64,000 bases of DNA, taken from contig CAJUND010000008.1 of NCBI GenBank assembly GCA_910587655.1, positions 1 through 64,000 on the forward strand. Direction: 5' to 3'. Shown piece after piece: positions 41,442 through 51,279 of the stretch (its first letter is position 1; each line of letters opens with the position of its first letter). The notes under the pieces are model-generated. The model was not told the origin of the DNA, made no database searches, and worked only from the letters and a program-made list of their open reading frames with translations. This DNA is from an uncultured Agathobacter sp. Its GTDB lineage: Bacteria > Bacillota > Clostridia > Lachnospirales > Lachnospiraceae. A program made the translations under genes and the position numbers.

Positions 41442-42554
41442 TTACCTCTTTTTTAAAGACAATATTATATCACAAACTCTATGAACTATATTTTCTTCCA
41501 GCTCTCCATACAATGGCAGTGTCATCACCTCTTTTGAAATGTTCCATGCCACCGGTGTTTCCTCCGGCGTAAACCTTCCATGATAACATTCAAAACTGCT
41601 GGTAAGCGGATAAAAATATTTTCTGGCATAAATCTGGTATTTCTTCAATTCCCCGCATATTTCATCCCTGGAAGCCCCAAACTCTTCCGCGTTAATTACA
41701 ACCGGAAAATATGCATAATTTGATTTTACATCCTTCTGTACTGCATTCAGCTGTATTCCTTTTTGCCTTTCCAGACGTTCTCTGTAACACTCTGTCAAAT
41801 GTTTTCTTTTTTTAATTTCTCCATCAATATATCTGAGATTGCACAAGCCCATTGCCGCCTGGAACTCATTCATTTTGGCGTTTGCGCCAATCCCATCCAC
41901 TACTTCCTCATTGCATATACCAAAATTCTTAAGACGGGAAAGTTGTATCCCAAATGCTTCATCTGAAAAACAGACACAGCCTCCTTCTATTGTATTAAAT
42001 ACTTTCGTTGCATGAAAGCTGAAGATAGAGGCATCTCCATAACAGCCAACTCCCTGCCCATGATAAGTTTCTGCAAATGCATGGGCAGCATCATAAATCA
42101 CTTTTAATCCATGTTTTTTTGCAATCCTGTCTATTTCATTAACCTGACATATATTTCCATATACATGAACCGGCAGAATTGCAGAAGTCCTGTCCGTAAT
42201 CAGCGTTTCTATCTTTGATACATCCATTGTAAAATCAAACGGATCTATATCGCAAAATACAGGTTCCAGATTATTTCTGGTTATTGCATGTGTCGTAGAA
42301 GCAAACGTAAAGGGGGTTGTAATTATTTCTCCCTCCAGTTCCATTGCCTGCAACGCCATCTCCAGCGACATGTGACCATTGGACATCAGGGAAATTTCAG
42401 GGACGTGAAGATACTCCTTCAGCTTATCTTCTAGCTCCTGGTGCTTAACTCCCATATTCGTCAGCCAGTGGCTGTCCCATATGGGTCTGATTTCCTCAAT
42501 ATATTCTTCAAAAGACGGCATTAACGACCGCGTTACATTAATTCTTTTCTCCAT
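41442..42554 (-). CDS. DegT/DnrJ/EryC1 sugar aminotransferase (VioA-like)
   Basis: This PLP aminotransferase acts on 4-keto sugars. The 370-residue sequence has INVTRSLMPSFEEYIEEIRPIWDSHWLTNMG, typical of the dTDP-4-amino-4,6-dideoxyglucose (viosamine) transaminase branch, TPFTFASTTHAITRNNLEPVFCDID, VIYDAAHAF, and the Schiff-base lysine K184 in SFHATKVFNTIEGG. Unlike the WecE-like gene at 30407 it is intact. Together with the downstream SAM enzyme and the upstream acyl-activation genes it suggests a methylated, N-acylated 4-amino-4,6-dideoxyhexose. Confidence 0.88.
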   Translation of the reverse strand: MEKRINVTRSLMPSFEEYIEEIRPIWDSHWLTNMGVKHQELEDKLKEYLHVPEISLMSNGHMSLEMALQAMELEGEIITTPFTFASTTHAITRNNLEPVFCDIDPFDFTMDVSKIETLITDRTSAILPVHVYGNICQVNEIDRIAKKHGLKVIYDAAHAFAETYHGQGVGCYGDASIFSFHATKVFNTIEGGCVCFSDEAFGIQLSRLKNFGICNEEVVDGIGANAKMNEFQAAMGLCNLRYIDGEIKKRKHLTECYRERLERQKGIQLNAVQKDVKSNYAYFPVVINAEEFGASRDEICGELKKYQIYARKYFYPLTSSFECYHGRFTPEETPVAWNISKEVMTLPLYGELEENIVHRVCDIILSLKKR

Positions 42555-42557
42555 TAT

Positions 42558-44939
42558 TTACATATCCTTGTCCGAATAACTGCCATCCTGCTGCACGATT
42601 GTTCTTGTCAGCCGTTCCACCAGATTATATCCATCCCAGAGCATATCAAAATCCATTGTATGCCCTACAGGTACTATTCTGTCTATCCCCTTTATTCCAG
42701 AATCAAGCAATGGTTTAAGTATTTTTCTGTCTCCCAGCAGTCCCACAGTCTGGCAGTGCATATTATCACAGAAATCCTTCAGTTCCATTACATTGTTACA
42801 GTCATATTCATAAAAATATCCTGCATTTCCCCTGTAATTCATAAGCTTTCTGTTAAGCTCCGACACATGCACCCGGACCAGAAGATTATCTTTATGATAG
42901 TCGGAAAATTTAATATCCCCTGCGTCCCCAGCCGCTGCCATACAAAACATGGCAAATTTGTCAATTCCCTGAACCGGCTGAAAAGAATATTTTTTCTTTG
43001 CCATATCATACAGACTGTCCCAGAAAATCTGCCTGGCCTTCTCTTTTTTTGAACCGGTCCATACAACTGCCATGGGACTCGTACAAGCATTCTGGTCTGA
43101 TAAATATGTATCATTATAAAAATCAGACGCTATTTTACCTGCTACAACTTCCCTTATATTTCCACTGGTATCGACAGTCATTTTTAAATACATATCAGAA
43201 TCTATAACTGCCAGGGAATAGCGGTCCGCAAACGTTATTTCTGTTGCGCGGGGCATAAGGGCGGACTTCCTTATGTCCGCTATCGTGGCATTTCCACCCC
43301 AGACAATCCTTGTATCACAAAGTGACGAAAGAAGATTATTAATTTTCCTGTTCCTCTCATATCTTACCAGACAAACATATGGTTTTATTTCTTTATGTTT
43401 TTCCAGAACAACATGAACAGCATGATTAATAATCCGTACCTGCGGAAAATCCTTAGAGGGAATCCTCACAATATTTGCATTCCCACAAAGCAGTCCGGTA
43501 CACAGTGAATACGCGTAATTTACAGGCACATTAGAAGGTGCTATATGAAACGCAACCCCCCGTCCCATGTGTATATTAGTACTATCCGTTAAAAAACGCT
43601 TCCGCATATGAACCAATGATGATTTTCTCAGCCAGAAACCAAGTGTTACCACATCCGGATATATCTTTGCACTGCTGTCCTTTATTATCTCTTTTGATAA
43701 ATCACTTAAAAAATTCAGAATACTTTCTGAAAATGCCTTATGTGGTGAAACGGACGGCATATTAAGCAGAATATCTTCATTTCCCTCCAGATACCGGATA
43801 CCAGACAGACAGCCGGTATCAGCAGCACTGCCACCAGGAATTATTTCTGCTCCGTGTTCAGCTGCGAATGTATCACTACAGCCACGGATTTCAGCATTTT
43901 TCAACCTTCCAAATATTTTAAAATACTTCCCCTTTCTGCCACACGAACAGTCATCCTCCCCTAAAATCATTCCTTCATCCTCTGTCAGTAAGGAATGTCC
44001 CGGATAGGATTCCGGCACTGCTGAGACCACCTGAATAATTCCTTTTTCTCCAGTCCTGCATTCTGAAAAATCCTCCGCCCTTCTGACAATGACATCCGAA
44101 AAAATACTGGCATGTAAATGCCCATATTCACACTGCATATAAATACATCCTGTCTGTTCAACCATTCCATAATAATCATAAATATAATCCAGTCCACAGA
44201 CAGCTTTCAGGTTTTCATGAAACTCTTTGGGACTCACTGCTTCACCGGCAAGTTTTTTCCACCCTCCCCCGTGAATCAAAACACTGTTGGATAAGTCAAA
44301 GAACACGCCCTGCTTCCTAAGCCGTACCAGCTCCTTATAAAAATACTGCCAAATCATAAAAGTAAATCCAAACAGCAAGATCCTCTGTCCACTAAAATTT
44401 TCCAGAAATTCTCTGATACCATCCACATCAAGCTTCATATCATCATCTAACGCATATATCTTCTTCGCTCCAAAAATAGAAAATCCAAGAATTCCCGCTC
44501 CCCTTGCCGAAAACATCTGCCGGTTCTTAACAACAGAAGGACAGTCAATAATAATCATCGGCATACGGGCAGACCCTATAAAATCTGAAACTATTTTAAC
44601 CATCGTCTTCTGCTGGTTTGATGCAGTTATCTTATCCAGATATATTTTTGATACGGCTTGTCCAGATGTTCCTGATGAAGTCATTGTTTTAACTACTTCA
44701 TCCTGCGGTATGCTTTTTAAAGGTAATTCCTTAAAAAGCCTGACAGGCAAAAACGGCAGGTCTTTATATGAACCTACTCTGCCTTTGTCATAATCTATAC
44801 TATTTAATATTTTCCCATATTCAGGACATTCTTTCCTATGAAACTCGGTAAGCTCCAAAAGACGCTCAGTAAGCATTTTTTCTTTTTCTTCTTTTCCCAG
44901 AGAATACGGCGGTATTTTAAGCAGTTCCTCATATAACAT
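42558..44939 (-). CDS. LuxE-LuxC fusion: acyl-protein synthetase and acyl-CoA reductase
   Basis: This is a 793-residue fusion. The N-terminal part (1-~365) matches LuxE acyl-protein synthetases (FHRKECPEYGKIL, MTSSGTSGQAVSKIYLD near 86, DYYGMVEQTG, GEKGIIQVVSAVPESYPGHSLLTEDEG). These activate an acid with ATP. The C-terminal part (~385-793) is a LuxC-type reductase (FHIAPSNVPVNYAYSLCTGLLCGNANIVRIPS, ATEITFADRYSLAVID) with the active-site Cys in SDQNACTSP (near 619), which takes an acyl thioester to an aldehyde with NADPH. There are no luciferase genes, so light production is not implied. The pair would make an aldehyde for sugar or lipid synthesis. Confidence 0.88.
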   Translation of the reverse strand: MLYEELLKIPPYSLGKEEKEKMLTERLLELTEFHRKECPEYGKILNSIDYDKGRVGSYKDLPFLPVRLFKELPLKSIPQDEVVKTMTSSGTSGQAVSKIYLDKITASNQQKTMVKIVSDFIGSARMPMIIIDCPSVVKNRQMFSARGAGILGFSIFGAKKIYALDDDMKLDVDGIREFLENFSGQRILLFGFTFMIWQYFYKELVRLRKQGVFFDLSNSVLIHGGGWKKLAGEAVSPKEFHENLKAVCGLDYIYDYYGMVEQTGCIYMQCEYGHLHASIFSDVIVRRAEDFSECRTGEKGIIQVVSAVPESYPGHSLLTEDEGMILGEDDCSCGRKGKYFKIFGRLKNAEIRGCSDTFAAEHGAEIIPGGSAADTGCLSGIRYLEGNEDILLNMPSVSPHKAFSESILNFLSDLSKEIIKDSSAKIYPDVVTLGFWLRKSSLVHMRKRFLTDSTNIHMGRGVAFHIAPSNVPVNYAYSLCTGLLCGNANIVRIPSKDFPQVRIINHAVHVVLEKHKEIKPYVCLVRYERNRKINNLLSSLCDTRIVWGGNATIADIRKSALMPRATEITFADRYSLAVIDSDMYLKMTVDTSGNIREVVAGKIASDFYNDTYLSDQNACTSPMAVVWTGSKKEKARQIFWDSLYDMAKKKYSFQPVQGIDKFAMFCMAAAGDAGDIKFSDYHKDNLLVRVHVSELNRKLMNYRGNAGYFYEYDCNNVMELKDFCDNMHCQTVGLLGDRKILKPLLDSGIKGIDRIVPVGHTMDFDMLWDGYNLVERLTRTIVQQDGSYSDKDM

Positions 44940-44976
44940 TTCTTATTTAACCCCTCTTATATACAGCAATACTATT

Positions 44977-46410
44977 TTAGCTTTTTTCAATCTGATAATA
45001 TTTTTTTAGCTCTGCATACAAAATCTTTCCCGCATCATTATGAGGAATATTATCAATAGCAATAACTTTATATGCCGCCGGATTCAGTTTCGTTTTGGAC
45101 ACAACAAATTTTTTGACATCTTCAGCCTGTTTTTCATCTGTTATAAATATACACATATGATCATCAATACCGGTACTGGCTACATCAATATCCTGATATT
45201 GGCTTTTAATCATCCTGTCAATTTCATCCAAATTCACGCGATTACCATAAATCTTCAAAAACCTCTTTTTTCTGCCCACGATATAATAGTAGCCGTCCTT
45301 ATCAAGTTGCGCCATATCACCTGTATAAAGAATTCCTCTCCTTTCATCTCCCAGCTTCAGATCTTCACCGCACTCTGCATATCCCAGGGTAACGTTTGGA
45401 CCTTCGTACACCAATTCTCCCGCTGTGTCTGCTTCCTTTATGGACAACCCTTCCGCATCTATCAGCGTAAATTTTCCTCCCGGAATAGCAATTCCCATGG
45501 CACCACATTTTTTTACCGCCATCTCCGGCGGCAGATAACCCATCCGGGCAGTAGCCTCACACTGCCCATACATTACAACAAAGTGCTTATCTTTTTCCGC
45601 CGCATACTTCGCAAATTTTGCATGTAAACCTGTAGTTAGCTTCCCTCCCGCCTGCGTCATAGTCCTAAGCGACGGCAAATTCATTTTCGTAAAACGGAGT
45701 TTGTCTAACATTTCATAAGTGTATGGTACTCCGCCAAACGAAGTCGCCTCCTGTTCTTTGAAAAATCCCCAAAACTCTTTCTGCATCAGTGATTTTTCTG
45801 TCACCAGTACCGTTGCCCCCACCAAAAAATGGCTATTCAAAATAGATAACCCATATGTATAATTCATTGGCAGTGTTGTAACAGGCCGCTCTGTTTCATC
45901 CAAATTCAGATAAGCTACAATTGACTGCGCATTTGATAAAATATTTGCGTAACTCTGCCTGACAAATTTAGGACTCCCTGTAGAACCTGACGTCGTTAAT
46001 AACAATCCCAATTCACCATACAATGGATATTCCTTATCATACAATGTCCTTAATAAGGTATAGTCATACTCCGAACACACGACCTCCATCCTGGAAAAAA
46101 GCTTATCCGGAACCATATCGGACGGCAGCCATATATATGAAGGTGAATAAATTGTAAACAAATTTTGCATCAAAGAAGATTCTAAATCTGCATTCAGCAT
46201 AACAGGTACAATTTGCAAATTCAAAAAAGCAACATATCCCGCAACCGCTCCAATGCTGTTTCTGCACAGCGAAATTACCAGGGTACGTCTCCCAATCGCA
46301 TCCGCAATTCTTTGCTGTACCGCGGCAATATCGTGATATGTTACATGTACTCCCTTATCATCAATCATTGCCACATGATGATCATATCGTTCCAAATCCC
46401 ACATAAGCAC
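44977..46410 (-). CDS. AMP-dependent acyl ligase
   Basis: This 477-residue member of the ANL superfamily activates a carboxylic acid as acyl-AMP and loads it on a thiol. The P-loop LLTTSGSTGSPKFV (near 142), VMYGQCEATARMG, YTGDMAQLDKDGYYYIVGRKKRFLKIYGNRVNLDEID (near 365) and the C-terminal lysine in NDAGKILYAELKKYY are present. The acyl carrier protein encoded at 51021 is a plausible partner. The start is uncertain: GTG at 46410 or ATG at 46404, both with weak ribosome sites. It is 38 bases upstream of the LuxE-LuxC fusion gene. Confidence 0.87.
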   Translation of the reverse strand: MLMWDLERYDHHVAMIDDKGVHVTYHDIAAVQQRIADAIGRRTLVISLCRNSIGAVAGYVAFLNLQIVPVMLNADLESSLMQNLFTIYSPSYIWLPSDMVPDKLFSRMEVVCSEYDYTLLRTLYDKEYPLYGELGLLLTTSGSTGSPKFVRQSYANILSNAQSIVAYLNLDETERPVTTLPMNYTYGLSILNSHFLVGATVLVTEKSLMQKEFWGFFKEQEATSFGGVPYTYEMLDKLRFTKMNLPSLRTMTQAGGKLTTGLHAKFAKYAAEKDKHFVVMYGQCEATARMGYLPPEMAVKKCGAMGIAIPGGKFTLIDAEGLSIKEADTAGELVYEGPNVTLGYAECGEDLKLGDERRGILYTGDMAQLDKDGYYYIVGRKKRFLKIYGNRVNLDEIDRMIKSQYQDIDVASTGIDDHMCIFITDEKQAEDVKKFVVSKTKLNPAAYKVIAIDNIPHNDAGKILYAELKKYYQIEKS

Positions 46411-46435
46411 CTGTCTTTCTACTCTCAGCCTTCAT

Positions 46436-47419
46436 TTACTTAACGATAACCACCGTTCCAGCCACATCAGGTATAGGCACATAGGCCGCACCATTTTCTT
46501 CGCAAAAATCTAATACAGCATCTCTGTTTTCTATGAATGCCAAATTATGAAAATCATGCACCATAATATATCCGCCCCTGCTCAGATGAGGATATATTAC
46601 CTCTAATCCTCTTTTGGTCGAATCATAAAAATCAATATCCAGACTCACAAACGCAAGGTCTTCTTCCAAATCAAATGATTCAGGAAAATATCCTTTTTTT
46701 ACAACGCAGTTTTCTCTGCAGGGCATACTCTGCAGTACTTCTTCAACCGGTATTCCTCTTTCTGCTAAAGCATACAGCTTTTCTCCCCAGCCCATTTCCA
46801 GAGCCTTGTCCTTATCTTTCGCACTTAATCCCTCAAACGTGTCAAACAAATACAGTCTGCGATTTGGAAAGAGCAGATTAATCTTTTGAGCAAATTCCCC
46901 CTGCGATACTCCGATTTCCGCAACACTGCCCTTTATATTCCGTCTGTTTATCTCCTCCGCCAGAAAAGCTAAAGTCTGTTCTCTCACAAAATCTCTCTTT
47001 ATGACATCCTTGTTTTCCAGGATATTCATGCCGCATATAAAATACTCTTTTCCCGGAATGTCAAACAGCTCGGAAATTTTTTCATTGTGCAGTTTTTCCT
47101 GCACAATCTTACTGCACTCTTTTTGGAGCAGATTTTCAGCATAGGACATCCCTGTGTATGCGTAGCCGACAATCTTATCATTTGGCACACCTGCCTTTTC
47201 CAGAATTTCAATCCCTTTCATCGTATTACCGAAAGCCACTACAATATAATCATACTCTGTCTCCTGCAACTGTTCTAACGTGATTGTTGATATCCCATTG
47301 ACAACTTCACTCGCTCCGGTTACTAAATAGGCTGCTATTTTTACCTGCTCTCTTAAATGCTCTGTCAGAAATTTACTTACAGAGCCGGTTCCAAATAATA
47401 TTACACGAACTTCCTTCAT
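46436..47419 (-). CDS. TylF/MycF-like methyltransferase with N-terminal Rossmann domain
   Basis: This 327-residue protein begins with a small nucleotide-binding domain (EVRVILFGTGSVSKFLTEHL, residues 1-120). The remainder is a TylF-type SAM methyltransferase: VREQTLAFLAEEINRRNIKGSVAEIGVSQGEFAQKINLLFPNRRLYLFDTFEG (about 148-200), FVSLDIDFYDSTKRGLEVIYPHL and GGYIMVHDFHN. TylF relatives add O-methyl groups to deoxysugars. In this locus it may methylate the amino sugar made by the VioA-like enzyme. AAGGGAAAA precedes the ATG. Confidence 0.82.
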   Translation of the reverse strand: MKEVRVILFGTGSVSKFLTEHLREQVKIAAYLVTGASEVVNGISTITLEQLQETEYDYIVVAFGNTMKGIEILEKAGVPNDKIVGYAYTGMSYAENLLQKECSKIVQEKLHNEKISELFDIPGKEYFICGMNILENKDVIKRDFVREQTLAFLAEEINRRNIKGSVAEIGVSQGEFAQKINLLFPNRRLYLFDTFEGLSAKDKDKALEMGWGEKLYALAERGIPVEEVLQSMPCRENCVVKKGYFPESFDLEEDLAFVSLDIDFYDSTKRGLEVIYPHLSRGGYIMVHDFHNLAFIENRDAVLDFCEENGAAYVPIPDVAGTVVIVK

Positions 47420-47433
47420 GCTGTTTTCCCTTC

Positions 47434-48348
47434 CTAGATTATTTTGTGACTGTCATATTCCCTTTTTATATCCTCTACAATCCGCAATAAATCATAACTG
47501 GCTGCAAATCCTAATTCCTGTTTTGCTTTTTCAACGCTCAGACACTTTGTTGTACCCCATTCTTCTTTTTCTGGATACAACTCTATTCCGCCTTCATTCT
47601 TAAAAACCTTGCAAAAGGCTTCCGCTATTTCCATATTTGTGGTTATCCGGCCGGAACCAATGTTGTATATCCCTTCTGCCTCCTTATCCAGAGCCATTGT
47701 GAATGCCCTTGTCACGTCTTTCACATAAATCAAATCCCTGCCGCCAATTCCCCTGCCATAAATTGGTATCGGTCTACCCTCCGCCGAAGCATTTAAAAGA
47801 ACCGACCAAAACGGATTCAGCATCCCCCTGCTTAGATCCAAACCACATACCTCAGCCATTCTCAGGGTTTTTATCTTCATCCTGTAACTATCATTATAAA
47901 ATTTCGCAAGCACTTCACCACATAATTTGCTGACACCATACTCATCCTCTGGTTTTGGTATTTGCTTTTCCTTTAACAAATCTGCTTCCGCCTGCTCCCC
48001 CCAAACAGCTTTAGAAGATGCGTTTATTATATTTTTAATCCCAATTTCTTTACATGCTTCAAACACGCTGGCACTCGCCATAACATTCGGCAAATACTCC
48101 TCCATTTTAAGAGGATTCCTGTTCTTGGGCATACCCTTTGCTGCCAAGTGAATCACAGCGTCACACCCTTCCAAGGCTCTTTTTAAACTGTCAACTGTGT
48201 AATCACACTCTATAAATCTTTCATCTGCCCATTCTTTAATCGCTCTGCTTTTATCTCTTATAGGAACTACGAAATCATAGTTTTCCCCGTAATCCCTGAT
48301 CAAATATTGTCCTATAAATCCGGTTCCACCGGTTACTCCTACACGCAT
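47434..48348 (-). CDS. NAD-dependent epimerase/dehydratase family protein
   Basis: This 304-residue extended SDR has GVTGGTGFIGQYL at 4-16 and the active-site SS111-112, Y137 and K141 (YGVSK). It is shorter than 4,6-dehydratases. A 4-keto reductase or epimerase acting on a nucleotide sugar is likely (compare YGRGIGGRDLIYVKDVTRAFTMAL). AGGTG lies upstream of the ATG. It sits between a TylF-like methyltransferase gene and a split transketolase. Confidence 0.85.
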   Translation of the reverse strand: MRVGVTGGTGFIGQYLIRDYGENYDFVVPIRDKSRAIKEWADERFIECDYTVDSLKRALEGCDAVIHLAAKGMPKNRNPLKMEEYLPNVMASASVFEACKEIGIKNIINASSKAVWGEQAEADLLKEKQIPKPEDEYGVSKLCGEVLAKFYNDSYRMKIKTLRMAEVCGLDLSRGMLNPFWSVLLNASAEGRPIPIYGRGIGGRDLIYVKDVTRAFTMALDKEAEGIYNIGSGRITTNMEIAEAFCKVFKNEGGIELYPEKEEWGTTKCLSVEKAKQELGFAASYDLLRIVEDIKREYDSHKII

Positions 48349-48356
48349 CTTATCAC

Positions 48357-49244
48357 CTATTGAATTAATTTTTTATATTTTTCCCTTACTGCTTCAACCG
48401 TCATCCCATACATGGGTGCATTCGCTATTACATAGCCATGATTTGTAATAAATTCAAGGGGATATCCCACAAAATCCATTTTAACTCTTTCTCCATGCAA
48501 TGCCTTCATTACCTGATGCAGTATCCCTCCCTGGTATGCCGGTTCCATCAGCAACAGACGACCATTTGTATAATTTGACCGTAAAGTATCCTCATCAAAC
48601 GGAGCAACAGACGTATAATACAAAATTGTAACATCCTCATCCTGCAGCGCACGCATAGCTAATTCCAGCATCGGTCCTACGGCTAATACGGTTGCCTTAC
48701 TTCCCTTCTTTACAACATTCGCCTTACCAAAAGCAACCGATTGAGCACATGAATTGGAGAAAAAAGATATCCTGTATACTGTAGGATTTCCATTATCGTA
48801 TGTTTCCGAAAAAAGTGCACTAAATTCGTCCGGCCTGCCCGGAACTACAATCTCCATGCCAGGTATCATGGACAATACGGACAAAGCCGCCGGACAACAG
48901 TGCGTTGCTCCTAACGTTCCAATTTCCGTACTTCCGCCATATACGACAAAATCGCCGCCCAACTGCTGATATCCAAAATCAATTTTAAGCTGTTCATATG
49001 CACGCTCAATCATAAAGGTCGAATGCCCATAGACAATGGGAATCATTCCCGCTATTGACATCCCCGACGCAATGCCGATAATCGACTGCTCCATGATGCC
49101 GGCATCAATAAATCTCCCCGGAAATTTCCGGGACAAATCCACATATACCCCCACCCCCGAAGCACCTAACAAAACAACTGTCCGTTCATCCCCTGCCATT
49201 ATATTTTCAATTGTTTTGTAAAACATTGCCGTCATTTCATTCAT
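48357..49244 (-). CDS. Transketolase, C-terminal subunit (pair 1)
   Basis: This 295-residue protein corresponds to the pyrimidine-binding and C-terminal domains of transketolase. The catalytic Glu region is RFIDAGIMEQSIIGIASGMSIAGMIPIVYGHSTFM, and the C-terminal domain has KKGSKATVLAVGPMLELAMRAL. It works with the subunit encoded just upstream (2 bases apart) as a split, thiamine-diphosphate-dependent ketol transferase. Such pairs in sugar clusters are usually not housekeeping transketolase and may move a two-carbon unit onto an unusual aldehyde or keto sugar. Confidence 0.87.
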   Translation of the reverse strand: MNEMTAMFYKTIENIMAGDERTVVLLGASGVGVYVDLSRKFPGRFIDAGIMEQSIIGIASGMSIAGMIPIVYGHSTFMIERAYEQLKIDFGYQQLGGDFVVYGGSTEIGTLGATHCCPAALSVLSMIPGMEIVVPGRPDEFSALFSETYDNGNPTVYRISFFSNSCAQSVAFGKANVVKKGSKATVLAVGPMLELAMRALQDEDVTILYYTSVAPFDEDTLRSNYTNGRLLLMEPAYQGGILHQVMKALHGERVKMDFVGYPLEFITNHGYVIANAPMYGMTVEAVREKYKKLIQ

Positions 49245-49246
49245 AG

Positions 49247-50017
49247 TCAGCGCAAGTCCTCCATAATCACTGCATAGTCTTCATCTGAGACAGCCTTCTC
49301 ATGCCATACCGCGTGATTTTCCTCAAAAATTCTTACTCCATTGCCCTTAACCGTATCTGCTATGACAACATATGGCTTTCCTGCGGGTTGTCTTAACAGC
49401 ACCCTGCGCAGACTTTCCTCATCATGTCCGTCCACTTTGACCGCTTCCCACTCAAACGCACGGAATTTCCCTATAATATCCGGCATATATTCCGTAGACT
49501 TATTGTCATCAATAATACAGCAGACATTATCAAGCTTCATTCTTGCAGCAAATATAACACTTTCCCAAATACTTCCCTCGTTTAGCTCTCCGTCACCCAC
49601 AGTAATAAACAATCTGCTGGTCTTCCCCTGAAGCTTCCACGCATATGCAACGCCTACGGCATTGGGAAGCCCATGCCCAAGCGAGCCTGTGGAAATAAGC
49701 GTTCCCGGTGTATGATGTCTGTCCTGATGAACACCCAGCCTGCTGTTTCTTTTTTTATAGGTATAAAATTCCTCTCTGGTAATAATTCCAAGTGTTTCAT
49801 ATACCGCATACAACGCCAGTGCCGTGTGCCCGTTACTGAGAACGAGCTGGTCGCTTCCTTCGCCATCAATCCCATTTTCTATATTCATGACATCCCGTAA
49901 CAGGACATTAAATATTTCCAGCATTGCCATTGCCGGCGACATGTGAGCTGCAATCCCGGTAGTATGTACCATCTCAACAATATTTATTTTTTGTTCCCTG
50001 ATATCTTTTTCATACAT
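49247..50017 (-). CDS. Transketolase, N-terminal subunit (pair 1)
   Basis: This 256-residue thiamine-diphosphate-binding half has SNGHTALALYAVYE, GSLGHGLPNAVGVAYAWKLQG and the cofactor/metal motif GDGELNEGSIWESVIFAARMKLDNVCCIIDDNK. Its C-terminus overlaps nothing; its start overlaps the 3' end of the radical SAM gene at 50010 by 8 bases, so expression is coupled. It belongs with the C-terminal subunit that follows. Confidence 0.88.
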   Translation of the reverse strand: MYEKDIREQKINIVEMVHTTGIAAHMSPAMAMLEIFNVLLRDVMNIENGIDGEGSDQLVLSNGHTALALYAVYETLGIITREEFYTYKKRNSRLGVHQDRHHTPGTLISTGSLGHGLPNAVGVAYAWKLQGKTSRLFITVGDGELNEGSIWESVIFAARMKLDNVCCIIDDNKSTEYMPDIIGKFRAFEWEAVKVDGHDEESLRRVLLRQPAGKPYVVIADTVKGNGVRIFEENHAVWHEKAVSDEDYAVIMEDLR

Positions 50018-50990
50018 ATTTTTTCAGCAGTTCCTCTTTATACGGCTCCAAATTTACACCCGCGCCTGATCCAGGGTATTCGCATTCCCTGCACGCTATA
50101 TAGGGATTCTCTGTTCCTTCCAGAAAGCTTATCAGCATTTCCCTTCTTTTTTCAGACTCCCATATTTCCTTAAGCGACATTTCCGTTATATTCCCCAGAT
50201 TCTGTTTGTCCTTCTGCCAGTCCGCAGAACAAGGGCTGACAGAACCATCACTGTGAACCACTAACTCATAAAAACAAAATGCGCATACCGGCCATTCCTT
50301 AAATGTCCCCCCGCCAACGTTATACTGCTGCTGCTCTTTTACAGAATCCTGAAACCCTGACCAGTGATTAGTGGCACCATCAATATTTATGGTATCCGCA
50401 TAATCTCCAATCATATTCACAAAAGAGTCCTGGTCTTTCTCTGAAAAATAATCACCAATTATTTTAATATGAACATGGCAATTTTTTCTGTGGGCGTACA
50501 GATATTTGATATTGTCATACATCTCATCAAAACTTATCTTTACCCCTGTAATTCTCTCATAGTCTTTATCATTTAATCCATTTAACGAAATTGTCAGTTC
50601 GTCCAGCCCGGCCTCCACCAGCTCATCTATCAGCTTATGGGTAAGCAGGCTGCCATTTGTTGTAGTTTTTACCTCCTTGGCAACCCCCTCTTCTTTAATC
50701 CTTTGAACGAACCAGGCAATTTTTTTATTGATCAAAGGTTCTCCCAGCCCATAAAGATGTATTACATTTATTGGAGCATCAAACTCTTTTAACTGTGCAA
50801 GCGTTTTCTCAAACATTTCCACCGTCATGATATTGCCCTTAAATTCTTTACTCTTACTCTGAAAGCAAAAGTCACATTTAAAATTACACGCATCACATGG
50901 ATCTATATTTACTCTGAGCGGCTGTTTTAGAGGAAGCAGTTCCCACAATGGCTTTCTGTCTGCTCTTATCGGCGGAGTTAATTCTTTCAT
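50010..50990 (-). CDS. Radical SAM/SPASM protein 1
   Basis: This 326-residue enzyme has C35-x3-C39-x2-C42 (CNFKCDFC) for the radical SAM cluster. A SPASM-type C-terminal region with further cysteines binds auxiliary clusters (CAFCFYELVVHSDGSVSPCSADW, GNITEMSLKEIW, IACRECEYPGSG). The start at 50990 has AAAGGA 8 bases upstream; the frame could begin at 51014. It is encoded between the split transketolase pair 1 and the acyl carrier protein, so it may act on a carrier-bound or sugar substrate. The substrate is unknown. Confidence 0.85.
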   Translation of the reverse strand: MKELTPPIRADRKPLWELLPLKQPLRVNIDPCDACNFKCDFCFQSKSKEFKGNIMTVEMFEKTLAQLKEFDAPINVIHLYGLGEPLINKKIAWFVQRIKEEGVAKEVKTTTNGSLLTHKLIDELVEAGLDELTISLNGLNDKDYERITGVKISFDEMYDNIKYLYAHRKNCHVHIKIIGDYFSEKDQDSFVNMIGDYADTINIDGATNHWSGFQDSVKEQQQYNVGGGTFKEWPVCAFCFYELVVHSDGSVSPCSADWQKDKQNLGNITEMSLKEIWESEKRREMLISFLEGTENPYIACRECEYPGSGAGVNLEPYKEELLKKYV

Positions 50991-51020
50991 CCGGTTTTTC
51001 CTTTCCCTAAACACTCTTCT

Positions 51021-51260
51021 TTATATCTCTATACTGTATTTCTTTAAAATCTCTTTCCCTGTGTCAAAAGAACTAAAATCCACGATATCATCGGTCTCCA
51101 TTTCAATATCAAACGCATTTTCCAGTTCCGCAATCAAACCCATATGCCCTACGGAATCCCATTCGGCTATGGATTGATACTCCAGCGTAGAGTTTACAAC
51201 GCTTTCGTCAACCCCCAGTCCTTCTGTAAATGCTGCGACATACTTTTCTAAATTAGTCAT
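51021..51260 (-). CDS. Acyl carrier protein
   Basis: This 79-residue four-helix carrier has the phosphopantetheine serine S36 in EWDSVGHM, the usual DS(L/V) motif. Surrounding helices are acidic (IAELENAFDIEMETDDIVDFSSF). It is not in a fatty-acid operon. It probably carries the acyl group activated by the ligase at 44977 and used by the dehydratase, SDR and possibly LuxC. AGGAG is 7 bases from the ATG. Confidence 0.92.
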   Translation of the reverse strand: MTNLEKYVAAFTEGLGVDESVVNSTLEYQSIAEWDSVGHMGLIAELENAFDIEMETDDIVDFSSFDTGKEILKKYSIEI

Positions 51261-51279
51261 CTTTTTTCTCCTCTTCTTT

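Noticed and set aside
41442..42554. AEP transaminase (AepZ)
   Set aside because: Sequence blocks (WDSHWLTNMG, FHATKVFNTIEGG) place it among 4-keto-sugar aminotransferases, not among class V AEP transaminases.
42558..44939. Bioluminescence genes
   Set aside because: LuxE and LuxC domains are present, but there are no luciferase subunits or LuxD. Fusions of this kind occur in glycan loci, so light production is not supported.
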